Origin: Litchfieldia sinesaloumensis
GTDB taxonomy: Bacteria > Bacillota > Bacilli > Bacillales > Bacillaceae_L
Direction: 5' to 3'
Length of the DNA: 64,000 nucleotides
Assembly (NCBI RefSeq): GCF_900156865.1
Contig: NZ_LT732529.1
Coordinates: 266,300 to 330,299 of the forward strand
A model generated the notes under the pieces. The model saw nothing but the letters and a program-made list of their open reading frames with translations, did not search any database and was not told the DNA's origin. Of the stretch, positions 17,137 through 26,159 are shown one piece after another (position 1 is the first letter of the stretch; each line of letters opens with the position of its first letter). Made by a program: the position numbers and the translations under genes.

Positions 17137-17697
17137 ATGGAAGAAGCCAAACATGTAAAAAAACAGAATTTTTCCTTTATAAAATCAATAGGTATCAGTT
17201 TGATTATTGTTGTGTTTTTACGAACCTTCTTTTTTACAAACTACATTGTCGAAGGTGAATCGATGATGCCCACTCTTGAAGACGGGAACCTATTAATGGT
17301 AAACAAGATTGGCATCAAAATAGGGGAACTCGAACGCTTTGATATTGTAGTTTTTCACAAAAACAAAGATGAGGATTTTGTAAAAAGAGTAATCGGATTG
17401 CCAGGTGATCACATCGAATATAGGGACGACAACCTATATGTTAATGGAAAAGGTATATCTGAACCCTATTTGAAGGATTTTAAGGATGCGTTATTCGTTG
17501 GTCAATTAACAGGAGATTTCACCCTTGAGGAAATAACAGGGGAATCAATTGTGCCTGAAGATCATATATTTGTAATAGGGGATAACCGTCTGGACAGCTG
17601 GGACAGCCGCCATTTTGGGTTCATAAAGATGGAACAGGTTGTTGGAAAGGTAAATATAAAATACTGGCCGTTTGATAAAATGGGAATTTTAGATTAA
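17137..17697 (+). CDS. Type I signal peptidase (SipV/SipS type)
   Basis: This is a membrane-anchored peptidase that removes signal peptides from secreted proteins. It has one N-terminal transmembrane helix (about residues 15-33). The catalytic Ser42 is in VEGESMMPT and Lys83 in DFVKRVIGLPGD, forming the Ser-Lys dyad; the GDNRLDSWDSRHFG motif is intact. Length (186 aa) is that of Gram-positive P-type enzymes. It sits after the yhjE-like gene as sipV does in B. subtilis, but paralogues in Bacillus are similar, so I leave the symbol open. AAGGGGGAG precedes ATG 17137. Confidence 0.92.
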   Translation: MEEAKHVKKQNFSFIKSIGISLIIVVFLRTFFFTNYIVEGESMMPTLEDGNLLMVNKIGIKIGELERFDIVVFHKNKDEDFVKRVIGLPGDHIEYRDDNLYVNGKGISEPYLKDFKDALFVGQLTGDFTLEEITGESIVPEDHIFVIGDNRLDSWDSRHFGFIKMEQVVGKVNIKYWPFDKMGILD

Positions 17698-17735
17698 GGC
17701 AGCACTTATCTATTTACTATAAAGTACATCTCAGA

Positions 17736-17767
17736 AGAACTCAGCCGATATTCGAGTTCTTTTTTTG
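17736..17767 (+). terminator. Terminator after the signal peptidase gene
   Basis: A 7-bp stem (AGAACTC / GAGTTCT) is followed by seven T residues. Confidence 0.8.
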
Positions 17768-17818
17768 TTTCAATATGATAAAATAGTAGCAAAATTACAA
17801 AAGAGAGGAGGTTATGTA

Positions 17819-20800
17819 ATGAGTGCCAAAATAGAAGTTCTCCAGACAAAAATAACGCCACCGAATGTAAAGGACACAATTTTAAGAAGACCTGTGTTAA
17901 TGAAAAAAATGAAAACGATTCCATTCTATCCGCTAACCATTTTGCATTCGGGAGCAGGTTATGGGAAAACGACGGCACTTGCATCCTACATTCATGATCA
18001 AAAGAGTTTTTCATGCTGGTATAGTGTTGGAATAAACGATGATGATATTATCCCTTTTTTAACTTATATGGTTTATGCCATTCGCAAAAACTTCCAGGGT
18101 TTCGGAACGGAGCTCCTGCTTTATGTTGAAAATATTGAACGTTATGTACGAGATGAAGAAATACGAACCCTTTGTTCTTTATTTATAAATGAAATAACAA
18201 TACTTGGGAGAAATGTCATGCTCGTTATTGATGACTACCATCTCATTCAGCATTCATCCGCAATTGATCAATGGATGACGTGGTTGATTCAACATCTTCC
18301 CCAAAATTTAAATCTCGTCATCTCAGGGAGGCTCAAACCGAACTGGGGTTTTCTCACATCTATGAACTTGAAAGGTGAACTTCAAGAGATTAAGCAGAGT
18401 GATCTAATGTTTTCATTTGACGAGGTAGAAGTGCTCTTAAGCGATTTGTACGAAGGGGATATGGCTGAAAAAGATATAGAAAGAATATATTCATTAACGG
18501 AAGGGTGGATTATTGCTATTGGGATGATTCGGCAGCAACTATCATCTGATAGTGGAATAGAGTCGATTCTCAATAATAAATCGAAATCTCTTGATGAATT
18601 ATTTCGATTCCTAGCGATGGAAGTATTTATGAAACAGCCCCCAATGATTCAGCAATTTCTAGAAAATACTTGTATTTTTGAAGAATTAAATGGAAAGGTG
18701 TGCGATGAAGTTTTAGGGATTAGAGGCTCCAGTGAGATGTTAAAGGAGCTTTCCGAACACAACCTTTTTTTACTTTCCATCGGTGAAGGACAGTACCGCT
18801 ATCATGCTCTTTTTAAAGAGTTTCTTGAGCAACGACTATTTTCAATTAATGAACGTCATTTTTATAATCTACATATTCAAACGGCTAGATTTTATCAGAG
18901 AATTGGAGATTTTAATCAAGCGATTTATCACCTTGAAGCAACCGAGGATTTTGAGAGAATAGCAGAAATCCTTCATCATTATGGAGAAAAGATGATTCAG
19001 AATGGTCAGCTTGTCGGCGTACTTGAACGGATTAAGAATATTCCTGAAGCTCTTATGGACCATTATTATCTCCTATGGCTTTATAAAGGAGAAGCATTGA
19101 GATATCGTTGCTCCTATAAAGAAGCTGAAGATTGTTACATAAAAACAATTGATTTAGCTAAATCAGCTAGGGATTTACAGGGGTTAAGTAGAGCTTATGA
19201 AGGACAAGCGAGAATCTATCTAGATACCATTCAGCCTGGCAAAGCCGAGCGTTACTTATTGCAGGCAATTGAAGCGCTTGAAGAAAATGTGGCCTCCTCA
19301 AGTGAGGATAAAAGTAGGGTCTATCAATTGATGGCTGAAAACCTTGCAAATGCTGGCCAGGCAAATAAGGCACAAAAATGGTATGAAAGAGGGAAAGACT
19401 TAAATATTCCACTTTTAGATGGAAACTTGGAATCAAGATTATATTTACGGACTGGTAAACTTGTAGAAGCTAAGAGAATTTTATCTCAAAAAAAAGTTAC
19501 CGAACAAAATCAAAAGACCATTCATTTACAACAATCTCATCGAGAAACGGATCTATTGTTATCATTAATCGAGTCATTTATGGGAAACGGGCAGGCGGCT
19601 AAGGAGCTTGCCGAGGCTGGGATAAAACAAGGGGTACAATTTCAAGCACCGTTTGTTGAAGCCTGCGGGTGGATACGTATGGGGCATGCAGTCCAATTAC
19701 TAGAGAAATATGATACGTCATTAGCAACCCAATGTTACGAAACAGCTCTTGAAATTATGGATGAAATAAACGTTTCAAGGGGAAAAGCAGAACCATTGAT
19801 GGGGCTATGTCTTCTTTATGGAAATAAAGGTTTATATGATCGGGCTATTGAATTTGGCAATAAAGCATTGGATGAAACTGAAAAAGTGAAGGATGCATGG
19901 CTGTCAGCGATGATTTTATTATGTATGGGGATGTCTGCCGTTCACAATGAACGATATAACGAAGCCAATATGTATCTTAAAAGATGTGAAGCCCTGTATA
20001 CAAACTGTGGAGATCAATATGGTATCGTCCTAACACAGCTGTGGTTATCATTTCTATATTATTACGAGAAGAATCATGATGCATTTATAGAGTCTATTAC
20101 AATTTTTTTAAAGAAAATGCAGGTTGGAGGTTATGATTTTATCCTAACAAAGCGAACCGCCTTTGGTCCGCTAGACTTATATAATGTTGTTCCTCTATTA
20201 CTAGAAGCACAAAAGGAAGGTATTCATCTTCCATATGTAAATCAGCTGCTAAATGCTTTGGGCTATTCGAATATTACCTCGCATCCTGGATACACTTTAC
20301 GAATTAAGTCGTTAGGTGGATTTCAAGTGTGGTTGGGAAATCAAGAAATAGAAGAATCTGATTGGCAACGTGGCAAGGCAAAAGAATTACTTGAGCTTTT
20401 TGTCACAATGCGGAACACAATGGTAGCTCGTGAAGAAATTTTTGCGTGCCTTTGGCCTGAACATAGCGAGTTAGCAGCGGCGCGAGATTTTAAGGTTGCC
20501 TTAAATGCATTAAACAATGTGTTGGAACCAAATCGTGTGGCTAGATCGACACCGTTTTTTATTAAGCGTATTGGGTCATCTTATGGGTTGAATAAGCAAG
20601 CTGGCTATCAGCTTGATATAATTGAATTTGAAGAATGGATTCATGCTGGCTTGCACGAAAAGTCTACTGAGCAAATTATTAAATTTTTAAAGCAGGCTCT
20701 AGCATTCTATGAAGGTGATTATTTACCTAACCGAAAATATGAAGACTGGTGTCTTAGTGAACGGGAACGACTACAGGTATTATTTTTACGAGGTGCAGAG

Positions 20801-21055
20801 CGTATTGCACAAGCATTTGTTCAAACGGAGGAATTTGATGAAGCCATCTTTTGGTGTGAACAAATCCTTACAAAAGATCGGACATGGGAAGAGGCATATC
20901 GCTTGTTGATGTTCTGTTATTACCATAAAAACAACCGTCCCCAAGCAATAAAGTGGTACAAAAAATGTGTATCTGCATTGGAGGATGAGCTAGGGGTTAC
21001 TCCGATGCAACCAACCAAGCAAGTGTACGAAATGGTTCTTCAATCATCAAAATAA
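17819..21055 (+). CDS. MalT-like STAND ATPase with C-terminal SARP-type (wHTH-BTAD) activator module
   Basis: This is a predicted transcription activator of 1078 residues. The N-terminal P-loop ATPase has Walker A GAGYGKTT (about residues 45-52) and Walker B MLVIDDYH (about 135-142), as in MalT-type signal-transduction NTPases. A long middle region of TPR-like helical repeats follows (about 340-800). The C terminus has an OmpR-like winged helix starting LRIKSLGGFQVWL (about 828) with REEIFACLWPEH, then a bacterial transcriptional activator domain (about 935-1078) with YEGDYLP and AIKWYKKC. It has no LuxR-type HTH. I chose ATG 17819 because AGAGGAGG lies just upstream; the open frame continues to 17765, inside the preceding terminator. 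It precedes the ABC/acyl gene block and probably regulates it. Confidence 0.85.
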   Translation: MSAKIEVLQTKITPPNVKDTILRRPVLMKKMKTIPFYPLTILHSGAGYGKTTALASYIHDQKSFSCWYSVGINDDDIIPFLTYMVYAIRKNFQGFGTELLLYVENIERYVRDEEIRTLCSLFINEITILGRNVMLVIDDYHLIQHSSAIDQWMTWLIQHLPQNLNLVISGRLKPNWGFLTSMNLKGELQEIKQSDLMFSFDEVEVLLSDLYEGDMAEKDIERIYSLTEGWIIAIGMIRQQLSSDSGIESILNNKSKSLDELFRFLAMEVFMKQPPMIQQFLENTCIFEELNGKVCDEVLGIRGSSEMLKELSEHNLFLLSIGEGQYRYHALFKEFLEQRLFSINERHFYNLHIQTARFYQRIGDFNQAIYHLEATEDFERIAEILHHYGEKMIQNGQLVGVLERIKNIPEALMDHYYLLWLYKGEALRYRCSYKEAEDCYIKTIDLAKSARDLQGLSRAYEGQARIYLDTIQPGKAERYLLQAIEALEENVASSSEDKSRVYQLMAENLANAGQANKAQKWYERGKDLNIPLLDGNLESRLYLRTGKLVEAKRILSQKKVTEQNQKTIHLQQSHRETDLLLSLIESFMGNGQAAKELAEAGIKQGVQFQAPFVEACGWIRMGHAVQLLEKYDTSLATQCYETALEIMDEINVSRGKAEPLMGLCLLYGNKGLYDRAIEFGNKALDETEKVKDAWLSAMILLCMGMSAVHNERYNEANMYLKRCEALYTNCGDQYGIVLTQLWLSFLYYYEKNHDAFIESITIFLKKMQVGGYDFILTKRTAFGPLDLYNVVPLLLEAQKEGIHLPYVNQLLNALGYSNITSHPGYTLRIKSLGGFQVWLGNQEIEESDWQRGKAKELLELFVTMRNTMVAREEIFACLWPEHSELAAARDFKVALNALNNVLEPNRVARSTPFFIKRIGSSYGLNKQAGYQLDIIEFEEWIHAGLHEKSTEQIIKFLKQALAFYEGDYLPNRKYEDWCLSERERLQVLFLRGAERIAQAFVQTEEFDEAIFWCEQILTKDRTWEEAYRLLMFCYYHKNNRPQAIKWYKKCVSALEDELGVTPMQPTKQVYEMVLQSSK

Positions 21056-21069
21056 AATTAAAATTCCAG

Positions 21070-21106
21070 AGGCTGGAGCTACAGAAAATTGTAGTTCCAG
21101 CCTTTT
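21070..21106 (+). terminator. Terminator after the regulator gene
   Basis: A 14-base stem (AGGCTGGAGCTACA / TGTAGTTCCAGCCT, one G-T pair) is followed by TTTT. It separates the regulator from the ABC operon. Confidence 0.85.
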
Positions 21107-21203
21107 AAATATATTTAAGGTTGGACAGGCATAAAGTGAAGTAGAAGATTTTAAAAAGAAATAATGATGTACCATAACCTCAAGTACATAATCAATATCT
21201 TCG

Positions 21204-21236
21204 TGTAACTCAGTTGTAACTGCCCTCAAGTACGAT
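21204..21236 (+). promoter_or_regulatory. Paired-heptamer operator and -10 of the ABC/acyl operon
   Basis: TGTAACT (21204-21210) and TGTAACT (21215-21221) are 11 bp apart start to start, followed after 9 bases by TACGAT (21231-21236). The same layout with the same heptamer and the same 9-base gap occurs before the acyl-CoA ligase gene at 29162-29194. No good -35 is present, as expected for activator-dependent promoters of the SARP type. A second direct repeat, CCTCAAGTAC, occurs at 21178 and 21224. Confidence 0.6.
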
Positions 21237-21282
21237 GAATGCAAAGGTTTTATAGTTTCAACGAAAAAAGGGGGAAGGGAAA

Positions 21283-22530
21283 TTGAAAAGAATCTCATTT
21301 CGAAAAATGCTTTTTCTAAGCTTGCTGACCATGCTTATGGTTGTTGCAGCTGCTTGTAACTCAGACTCTTCTAATACAAAAGAAGAGGGGAGTCCAGGAT
21401 CCGATGGTTCAAGTGAAGAAAAAAAGGAACCAATTAAAATTGGCGTACTTGCTTCATTAAGTGGAGGTCTTGAGTCCTATGGAAAGCAAACAACACAAGG
21501 ATTTGAACTAGGTCTTGAATATGCAACAGACGGAACAATGGAAGTGAACGGTCAAGAAATTCAATTTTTCATAGAAGATACAGAGACTAAACCAGAGGTT
21601 GCCATACAAAAGGCAACAAAGTTAATTGAGGAAGACGGAGTTGATTTTTTAGTAGGCTCATCAAGCTCAGCTGATACTTTAGCAGTACTTCCTCTAGCAG
21701 AGGAGTATGAAAAAATTATGATTGTTGAGCCAGCTGCAGCCGATAGTATTACAGGTGCAGATTGGAACAAGTATATATTCAGAACAGCCCGTAACTCTTC
21801 ACAAGATGCGGTTGCTGGAGCAGCTGCAATTGCAAAAGAAGGGGTAAAAATTGCAACACTTGCACCTGACTATGCATTCGGACGTGACGGAGTTGCAGCC
21901 TTTAAGGAAGCAGCGGAGAACTTAGGAGCTGATATTATTCACGAAGAGTATGCAGATCCTTCTGCAACAGACTTTACATCTAATATTCAAAAGATTATTG
22001 AAGCAAAGCCTGATTATTTATTTGTTGTGTGGGCGGGAGCAAACTCGCCGTGGAACCAGATTGCGGATATGAAAGTACAAGAAAATGGCATCAAAATATC
22101 AACTGGTGCTCCGGATATCCCAGCGCTAGCAACAATGAATGCATTAATTGGAATGGAAGGATTCACAGTATATTATCATGGTCTTCCAGAAAATGATTTG
22201 AACGATTGGTTAGTTGAAAAGCATAAAGAAAAGTTTAATGGAGAGGTGCCAGACCTATTTACTCCTGGTGGAATGACTGCTGCATTAGCCATTGTCGAAG
22301 CGATAAAAAAGACTGAAGGCGATACTGATGCAGATAAACTAATCGAAGCAATGGAGGGGATGAGTTTTGATACCCCTAAAGGCCAAATGACTTTCCGTGA
22401 AGAAGACCATCAAGCACTTCAAACGTTATATGCGATTCGACTAGAAGAGGTTGATGGTGTGGATTATCCTGTTCCAGTCTTAATGAGAGAGTTAAGTCCT
22501 GAGGAGACAGCGCCACCAATTCGTAATTAA
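21283..22530 (+). CDS. LivJ-type ABC transporter substrate-binding lipoprotein
   Basis: This is an extracellular ligand-binding protein of the branched-chain amino acid/amide class (Peripla_BP_6 fold). The N terminus is a lipoprotein signal: MKRISFRKM, a hydrophobic stretch and the lipobox VAAAC, giving Cys at about residue 25, followed by a Ser/Glu/Gly-rich linker. The mature part shows IKIGVLASLSGGLESYG and TFREEDHQALQ motifs typical of the family. Length is 415 residues. TTG 21283 follows GGGGGAAGGGA. Members of this class also bind aliphatic amides, urea, aromatic acids and short-chain acids. The adjacent acyl-CoA-type enzymes make a carboxylic acid more likely than an amino acid, but this is inference. 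Confidence 0.88.
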   Translation: MKRISFRKMLFLSLLTMLMVVAAACNSDSSNTKEEGSPGSDGSSEEKKEPIKIGVLASLSGGLESYGKQTTQGFELGLEYATDGTMEVNGQEIQFFIEDTETKPEVAIQKATKLIEEDGVDFLVGSSSSADTLAVLPLAEEYEKIMIVEPAAADSITGADWNKYIFRTARNSSQDAVAGAAAIAKEGVKIATLAPDYAFGRDGVAAFKEAAENLGADIIHEEYADPSATDFTSNIQKIIEAKPDYLFVVWAGANSPWNQIADMKVQENGIKISTGAPDIPALATMNALIGMEGFTVYYHGLPENDLNDWLVEKHKEKFNGEVPDLFTPGGMTAALAIVEAIKKTEGDTDADKLIEAMEGMSFDTPKGQMTFREEDHQALQTLYAIRLEEVDGVDYPVPVLMRELSPEETAPPIRN

Positions 22531-22542
22531 ATTCAAACAAAG

Positions 22543-22577
22543 AACTTCGGTAGTACTTTCTCTACCGAAGTTTCCTT
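22543..22577 (+). terminator. Intra-operon hairpin between binding protein and ATPase genes
   Basis: A perfect 11-bp stem (AACTTCGGTAG / CTACCGAAGTT) is followed by TCCTTTT. The gap to the next gene is only 28 bases and no new promoter is evident, so it probably acts as a partial terminator or 3' stabiliser that raises binding-protein mRNA over the transporter genes. Confidence 0.65.
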
Positions 22578-22600
22578 TTAGAAAAAAGAGGTGAAAGTAA

Positions 22601-23368
22601 GTGAAGAATATTATCGAGACGAAAGATCTAACGATAGCTTTTGGAGGTCATGTTGCTGTTGATAAGGTGAACTTTACGGTTCCACAGGACCACTTCAAAT
22701 CAATCATTGGACCAAATGGAGCGGGTAAAACGACTTTCTTTAATTTGTTAAGTGGTCAATTATCACCGACTCATGGCAACGTTTTTTTAAAGGGTGAAGA
22801 CATTACAAAGTTGTCTCCAACTGCTCGTACTCGAAAGGGGATTGGTCGCTCCTTCCAAATTACAAATGTTTTCCCTAATCTAACAGTTCTAGAAAACGTT
22901 AGGTTAGCAGTTCAATCGGTATCTGGTGTTCGTTACCAGATGTTTAAGCATTTCCGTAAATATCGACAATTCGAAGAAAAGGCGTTACAGATTTTATCGC
23001 TTGTTCTTCTTGATAATAAAGCAGATGCCATCGCTAAAAATTTAGCACATGGTGAAAAACGAAAGTTAGAAATTGCAATGCTTCTAGCTTTAGAGACAGA
23101 GGTTTTACTACTTGATGAACCAACAGCTGGAATGTCGCTAGAGGAGGTCCCTGCAATTCTTGAAGTTATAAAAAAGATAAAAGCGGAAGGGAATCGAACT
23201 ATCATTTTAATTGAACACAAAATGGATATGATTCTCGACCTATCAGATAGTGTGATGGTTTTATTTAATGGAAGATTACTGGCAGATGGAACACCTGAAG
23301 AAATTATGAACAATGAGACGGTTCAATCTGCTTATTTAGGGGGTCTGTACGATGACACTACATCTTAA
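22601..23368 (+). CDS. LivG-type ABC transporter ATP-binding protein
   Basis: This is the cytoplasmic ATPase of the LivGFHM-type importer. Walker A GPNGAGKTT is near residues 37-45, the LivG-type signature reads AHGEKRKLEIAM instead of LSGGQ, and Walker B LLLDEPTAG with the D-loop follows, then the H-loop IEHKMD. Length is 255 residues. GTG 22601 follows AGAGGTGAAAG. The 3' end overlaps the LivF-type gene by 17 bases, so the two ATPases are coupled and probably form the heterodimer of the transporter. Confidence 0.9.
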   Translation: MKNIIETKDLTIAFGGHVAVDKVNFTVPQDHFKSIIGPNGAGKTTFFNLLSGQLSPTHGNVFLKGEDITKLSPTARTRKGIGRSFQITNVFPNLTVLENVRLAVQSVSGVRYQMFKHFRKYRQFEEKALQILSLVLLDNKADAIAKNLAHGEKRKLEIAMLLALETEVLLLDEPTAGMSLEEVPAILEVIKKIKAEGNRTIILIEHKMDMILDLSDSVMVLFNGRLLADGTPEEIMNNETVQSAYLGGLYDDTTS

Positions 23369-24059
23369 AGTGGAAGGAATTGAAACGTTTATTGACCAGT
23401 TTCATATTTTACAAGGTGTTTCATTTGAGGCTCAAAAAGGAGAGGTTACTGTTCTATTAGGTAGAAACGGGGCAGGAAAGACAACTACATTAAGGTCCAT
23501 TATGGGCCTCAATCCTCCAACAAAAGGTAGTATCGAATTTAATGGGGAAAACATTGCTGGTTTAGCTACCTATGATATTGCAGGCAAAGGGATAGGTTAT
23601 GTTCCAGAGGACCAAGGAATTTTTGGTGAACTGACTGTAGAAGAAAATATGAAAGTTGCAATTAAAAGAGAAAATGAGGAAACCAAGGAACGTTTGGAAT
23701 ACATTTTAAACCTGTTTCCAGATTTAAAACAGTTTTGGAAGAGAAAAGGAGGTAATCTTAGCGGTGGTCAAAAGCAAATGCTCTCCATCGCAAGAGCGTA
23801 TGTGAATAACAATGATCTTTTACTAATTGATGAACCTAGTAAGGGGTTAGCTCCTATTATCGTTGAAAAAGTTATGGAATCGATTCAAGAGATGAAGTCT
23901 AAGACAACAATTGTTTTGGTTGAACAAAACTTTATCATGGCTAGTACAATTGGGGATCGCTTTTTCATTATTGATGATGGGAGAATGGTACATCGTGGAG
24001 AAATGCAGGAGTTAAAGGAAAATGAACAACTCCGAAAACAATATTTAGGAATTGCCTAA
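23352..24059 (+). CDS. LivF-type ABC transporter ATP-binding protein
   Basis: This is the second ATPase of the importer, 235 residues. Walker A GRNGAGKTT (about residues 38-46), signature LSGGQKQMLSIARAY, Walker B LLLIDEPSKGLAP and the switch histidine position, here Gln in VEQNF as usual for LivF, are all visible. The ATG overlaps the preceding gene by 17 bases. It is followed 28 bases later by the first permease. Confidence 0.9.
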   Translation: MTLHLKVEGIETFIDQFHILQGVSFEAQKGEVTVLLGRNGAGKTTTLRSIMGLNPPTKGSIEFNGENIAGLATYDIAGKGIGYVPEDQGIFGELTVEENMKVAIKRENEETKERLEYILNLFPDLKQFWKRKGGNLSGGQKQMLSIARAYVNNNDLLLIDEPSKGLAPIIVEKVMESIQEMKSKTTIVLVEQNFIMASTIGDRFFIIDDGRMVHRGEMQELKENEQLRKQYLGIA

Positions 24060-24087
24060 TAGTGTTGTAGATAGAGGAGGGGAATTT

Positions 24088-24948
24088 GTGGAAGCGATTA
24101 TAAATTTAACAGTTAATGGACTTGCTACAGGTATGTTAATTTTCCTACTTGCAGCGGGATTAACGTTAATCTTTGGCCTAATGGATGTTCTAAATTTTGC
24201 TCATGGAGGCTTATTTGCTTGGGGGGCTTATGCAGGTGTATGGTCATACGGTCAGACTGGTAGTTTTCTAGTTGGAATCATAACTGCACTTATTACAGGT
24301 CTAGTCCTGGGCTTATTAATGGAAAAGTTTATTATCACCCCAGTGTACGGAAATCACATCCAGCAGATTTTAATTACGCTAGGGGTAATGATCGTTCTAT
24401 CTGAAATGCTAAAGGTTGTTTGGGGACCTAATCAATTAAGTGCCAGAACACCGGAATATTTAAGTGGGAGTTGGGAGTTTGGAGGCATTATTCTTATTAA
24501 ATATCGGCTATTTATTATTTTAATAGGTTTCCTCGTTTTCTTTTTAATTTACTATATCTTGAAAAATACAAAGATAGGATTAATCGTTCGTGCGGGGGTA
24601 ATTAATAAGGAAATGGTCCAATCACTTGGGATAAATATTAAAAAGATTTTTATGCTCGTTTTTATGGTCGGTGCCGCAATGGCAGCTCTTGGTGGTGTCC
24701 TACTTGGACCCTATTCAGGGCAGATTTATGCAGAGATGGGTATGGAATTTGCCATTCTCGCTTTTATCGTAGTTGTCATAGGTGGAATGGGGAATATTAC
24801 AGGTTCCTTGTTTGCAGCAATATTAGTAGGGTTATCAGGCTCCTATATGGCATACTATGTCCCCGAATTATCATTAGCAGTTAATATGCTACTGATGGCA
24901 GTTGTATTAATTTTTAGACCACAGGGCTTATTTGGAGCAAAGGGGTGA
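24088..24948 (+). CDS. LivH-type ABC transporter permease
   Basis: This is an integral membrane permease of the branched-chain amino acid family, about eight transmembrane helices in 286 residues. The LivH segments LTLIFGLMDVLNFAHGGLFAWGAY (near the N terminus) and VVIGGMGNITGSLFAA (near the C terminus) are conserved. GTG 24088 is preferred because GAGGAGGGG lies 5-8 bases before it; the open frame to 24052 would overlap the LivF gene without a ribosome binding site. It is coupled to the LivM gene. Confidence 0.9.
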   Translation: MEAIINLTVNGLATGMLIFLLAAGLTLIFGLMDVLNFAHGGLFAWGAYAGVWSYGQTGSFLVGIITALITGLVLGLLMEKFIITPVYGNHIQQILITLGVMIVLSEMLKVVWGPNQLSARTPEYLSGSWEFGGIILIKYRLFIILIGFLVFFLIYYILKNTKIGLIVRAGVINKEMVQSLGINIKKIFMLVFMVGAAMAALGGVLLGPYSGQIYAEMGMEFAILAFIVVVIGGMGNITGSLFAAILVGLSGSYMAYYVPELSLAVNMLLMAVVLIFRPQGLFGAKG

Positions 24949-24952
24949 AGAA

Positions 24953-25960
24953 ATGAGGCTTATTACTAGATCTACTAATGCCAATATTGTATACATTGCG
25001 GCAGCTGTGTTCCTGATTTGCTATCCATTTATCAATGACACTAGAAGTATATTAATCTTGTTTACACAAATTTTTATTTTTGCTGTGTTTGCAATGAGTT
25101 ATGATATCTTACTTGGTTTTACAGGAATTGTTTCATTTGGGCATGCCATGTTTTTCGGAATAGGAGCATATACGACAGGTATTTTATTAAAAAGGTTTGA
25201 GCCAACATTGACGGTCTTTATTCTCTCCATTCTAATTGGGATGGTTCTAGCTGCCTTATTAAGTTATATAGTTGGTTTGCTTTCATTACGATTAAAGAGT
25301 CACTTTTATGCCATGCTTACACTTGCATTCTCAGGATTGTTTTTAGTAGCTGCTGAGAAATGGCGATCATTAACAGCTGGAAATGACGGATTTACGTTTC
25401 GCATCCCAGATGTTCTGAAAGACCGAATGACTTTGTATTTCATTACACTCAGTCTTATGATTGTTGTTTTTCTGCTATTAAAAAGATTTACAGAATCACC
25501 ACTTGGTAGGGTACTTCAGGCAATCCGTGAAAATGAACCTCGAACAGAATCACTGGGCTATAATGTGATTCATTATAAAATAATTGCAAGTATCGTAGCT
25601 GGGGTTATCGCGAGTCTATCAGGTTCCATGTATGTACTAACACTTCGATTTGTTAACACATCTGTATTTGCACTTGATGTAACTTTAGATGCGCTTCTCA
25701 TGACAATTATTGGAGGAGTAGGTACGCTAGTAGGCGCAATCATAGGTGCCGGGCTTATAGAATTTGCTCACCATTGGTTAACGGGGCTTGCGAAGGTTCA
25801 CTGGATTTTTGAACGTTGGATGATTTTCTTTGGGATTTTATATATATTAGCTGTTATGTTCTTTCCGATGGGGATCGTCGGAACAGTTAAGACATGGTTG
25901 AGTAAAAGAAAAGGGACGAAAAAGGTAGTAAAAGACGATAATGAAAAAATAGCAGGCTAA
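24953..25960 (+). CDS. LivM-type ABC transporter permease
   Basis: This is the second permease of the importer, 335 residues with eight or so hydrophobic helices. The family motif DILLGFTGIVSFGHAMFFGIGAY is in the first third, LGRVLQAIRENEPRTESLGYN in the cytoplasmic loop, and TIIGGVGTLVGAIIGA near the end. The tail is basic and hydrophilic. ATG 24953 has AAGGGGTGA just upstream and starts 4 bases after the LivH stop. The next gene, a 59-codon frame, starts 12 bases after its stop. Confidence 0.9.
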   Translation: MRLITRSTNANIVYIAAAVFLICYPFINDTRSILILFTQIFIFAVFAMSYDILLGFTGIVSFGHAMFFGIGAYTTGILLKRFEPTLTVFILSILIGMVLAALLSYIVGLLSLRLKSHFYAMLTLAFSGLFLVAAEKWRSLTAGNDGFTFRIPDVLKDRMTLYFITLSLMIVVFLLLKRFTESPLGRVLQAIRENEPRTESLGYNVIHYKIIASIVAGVIASLSGSMYVLTLRFVNTSVFALDVTLDALLMTIIGGVGTLVGAIIGAGLIEFAHHWLTGLAKVHWIFERWMIFFGILYILAVMFFPMGIVGTVKTWLSKRKGTKKVVKDDNEKIAG

Positions 25961-25972
25961 GGAGCGAAGGCC

Positions 25973-26152
25973 ATGAATGACAATCAAATCATTACCTCAT
26001 TCGTTGTCCGCTGTTCCCTTATTGATGTTGATAACGGGACAATGAAAAAGCATTGGAGAATTAAAGTAAGTCATGTTCAAGGAGAAAATGAAATTGTGGT
26101 GGCTGATTTAGATGATGCTGTTCAGTTTATGAAGCGTGTAATAGAGGAGTGA
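25973..26152 (+). CDS. Small protein of unknown function within the ABC/acyl operon
   Basis: A 59-codon frame lies between the LivM-type permease and the KAS III-like gene. AAGGAGCGAAGG precedes ATG 25973, and the next gene begins 7 bases after its TGA, so it is tightly packed in the operon. The product alternates beta-type stretches (IITSFVVRCSLIDV; KKHWRIKVSHV) with a short C-terminal helix (DLDDAVQFMKRVIEE), suggesting a compact alpha/beta fold. There is no signal peptide or metal motif. I do not recognise the family. Confidence 0.7.
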   Translation: MNDNQIITSFVVRCSLIDVDNGTMKKHWRIKVSHVQGENEIVVADLDDAVQFMKRVIEE

Positions 26153-26159
26153 ACTTATT

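Noticed and set aside
21178-21233. CCTCAAGTAC direct repeat (21178 and 21224) as the main operator of the ABC operon
   Set aside because: It is an exact 10-bp repeat 46 bp apart but is absent before the acyl-CoA ligase gene, whereas the TGTAACT pair is shared; it is kept only as a secondary observation.
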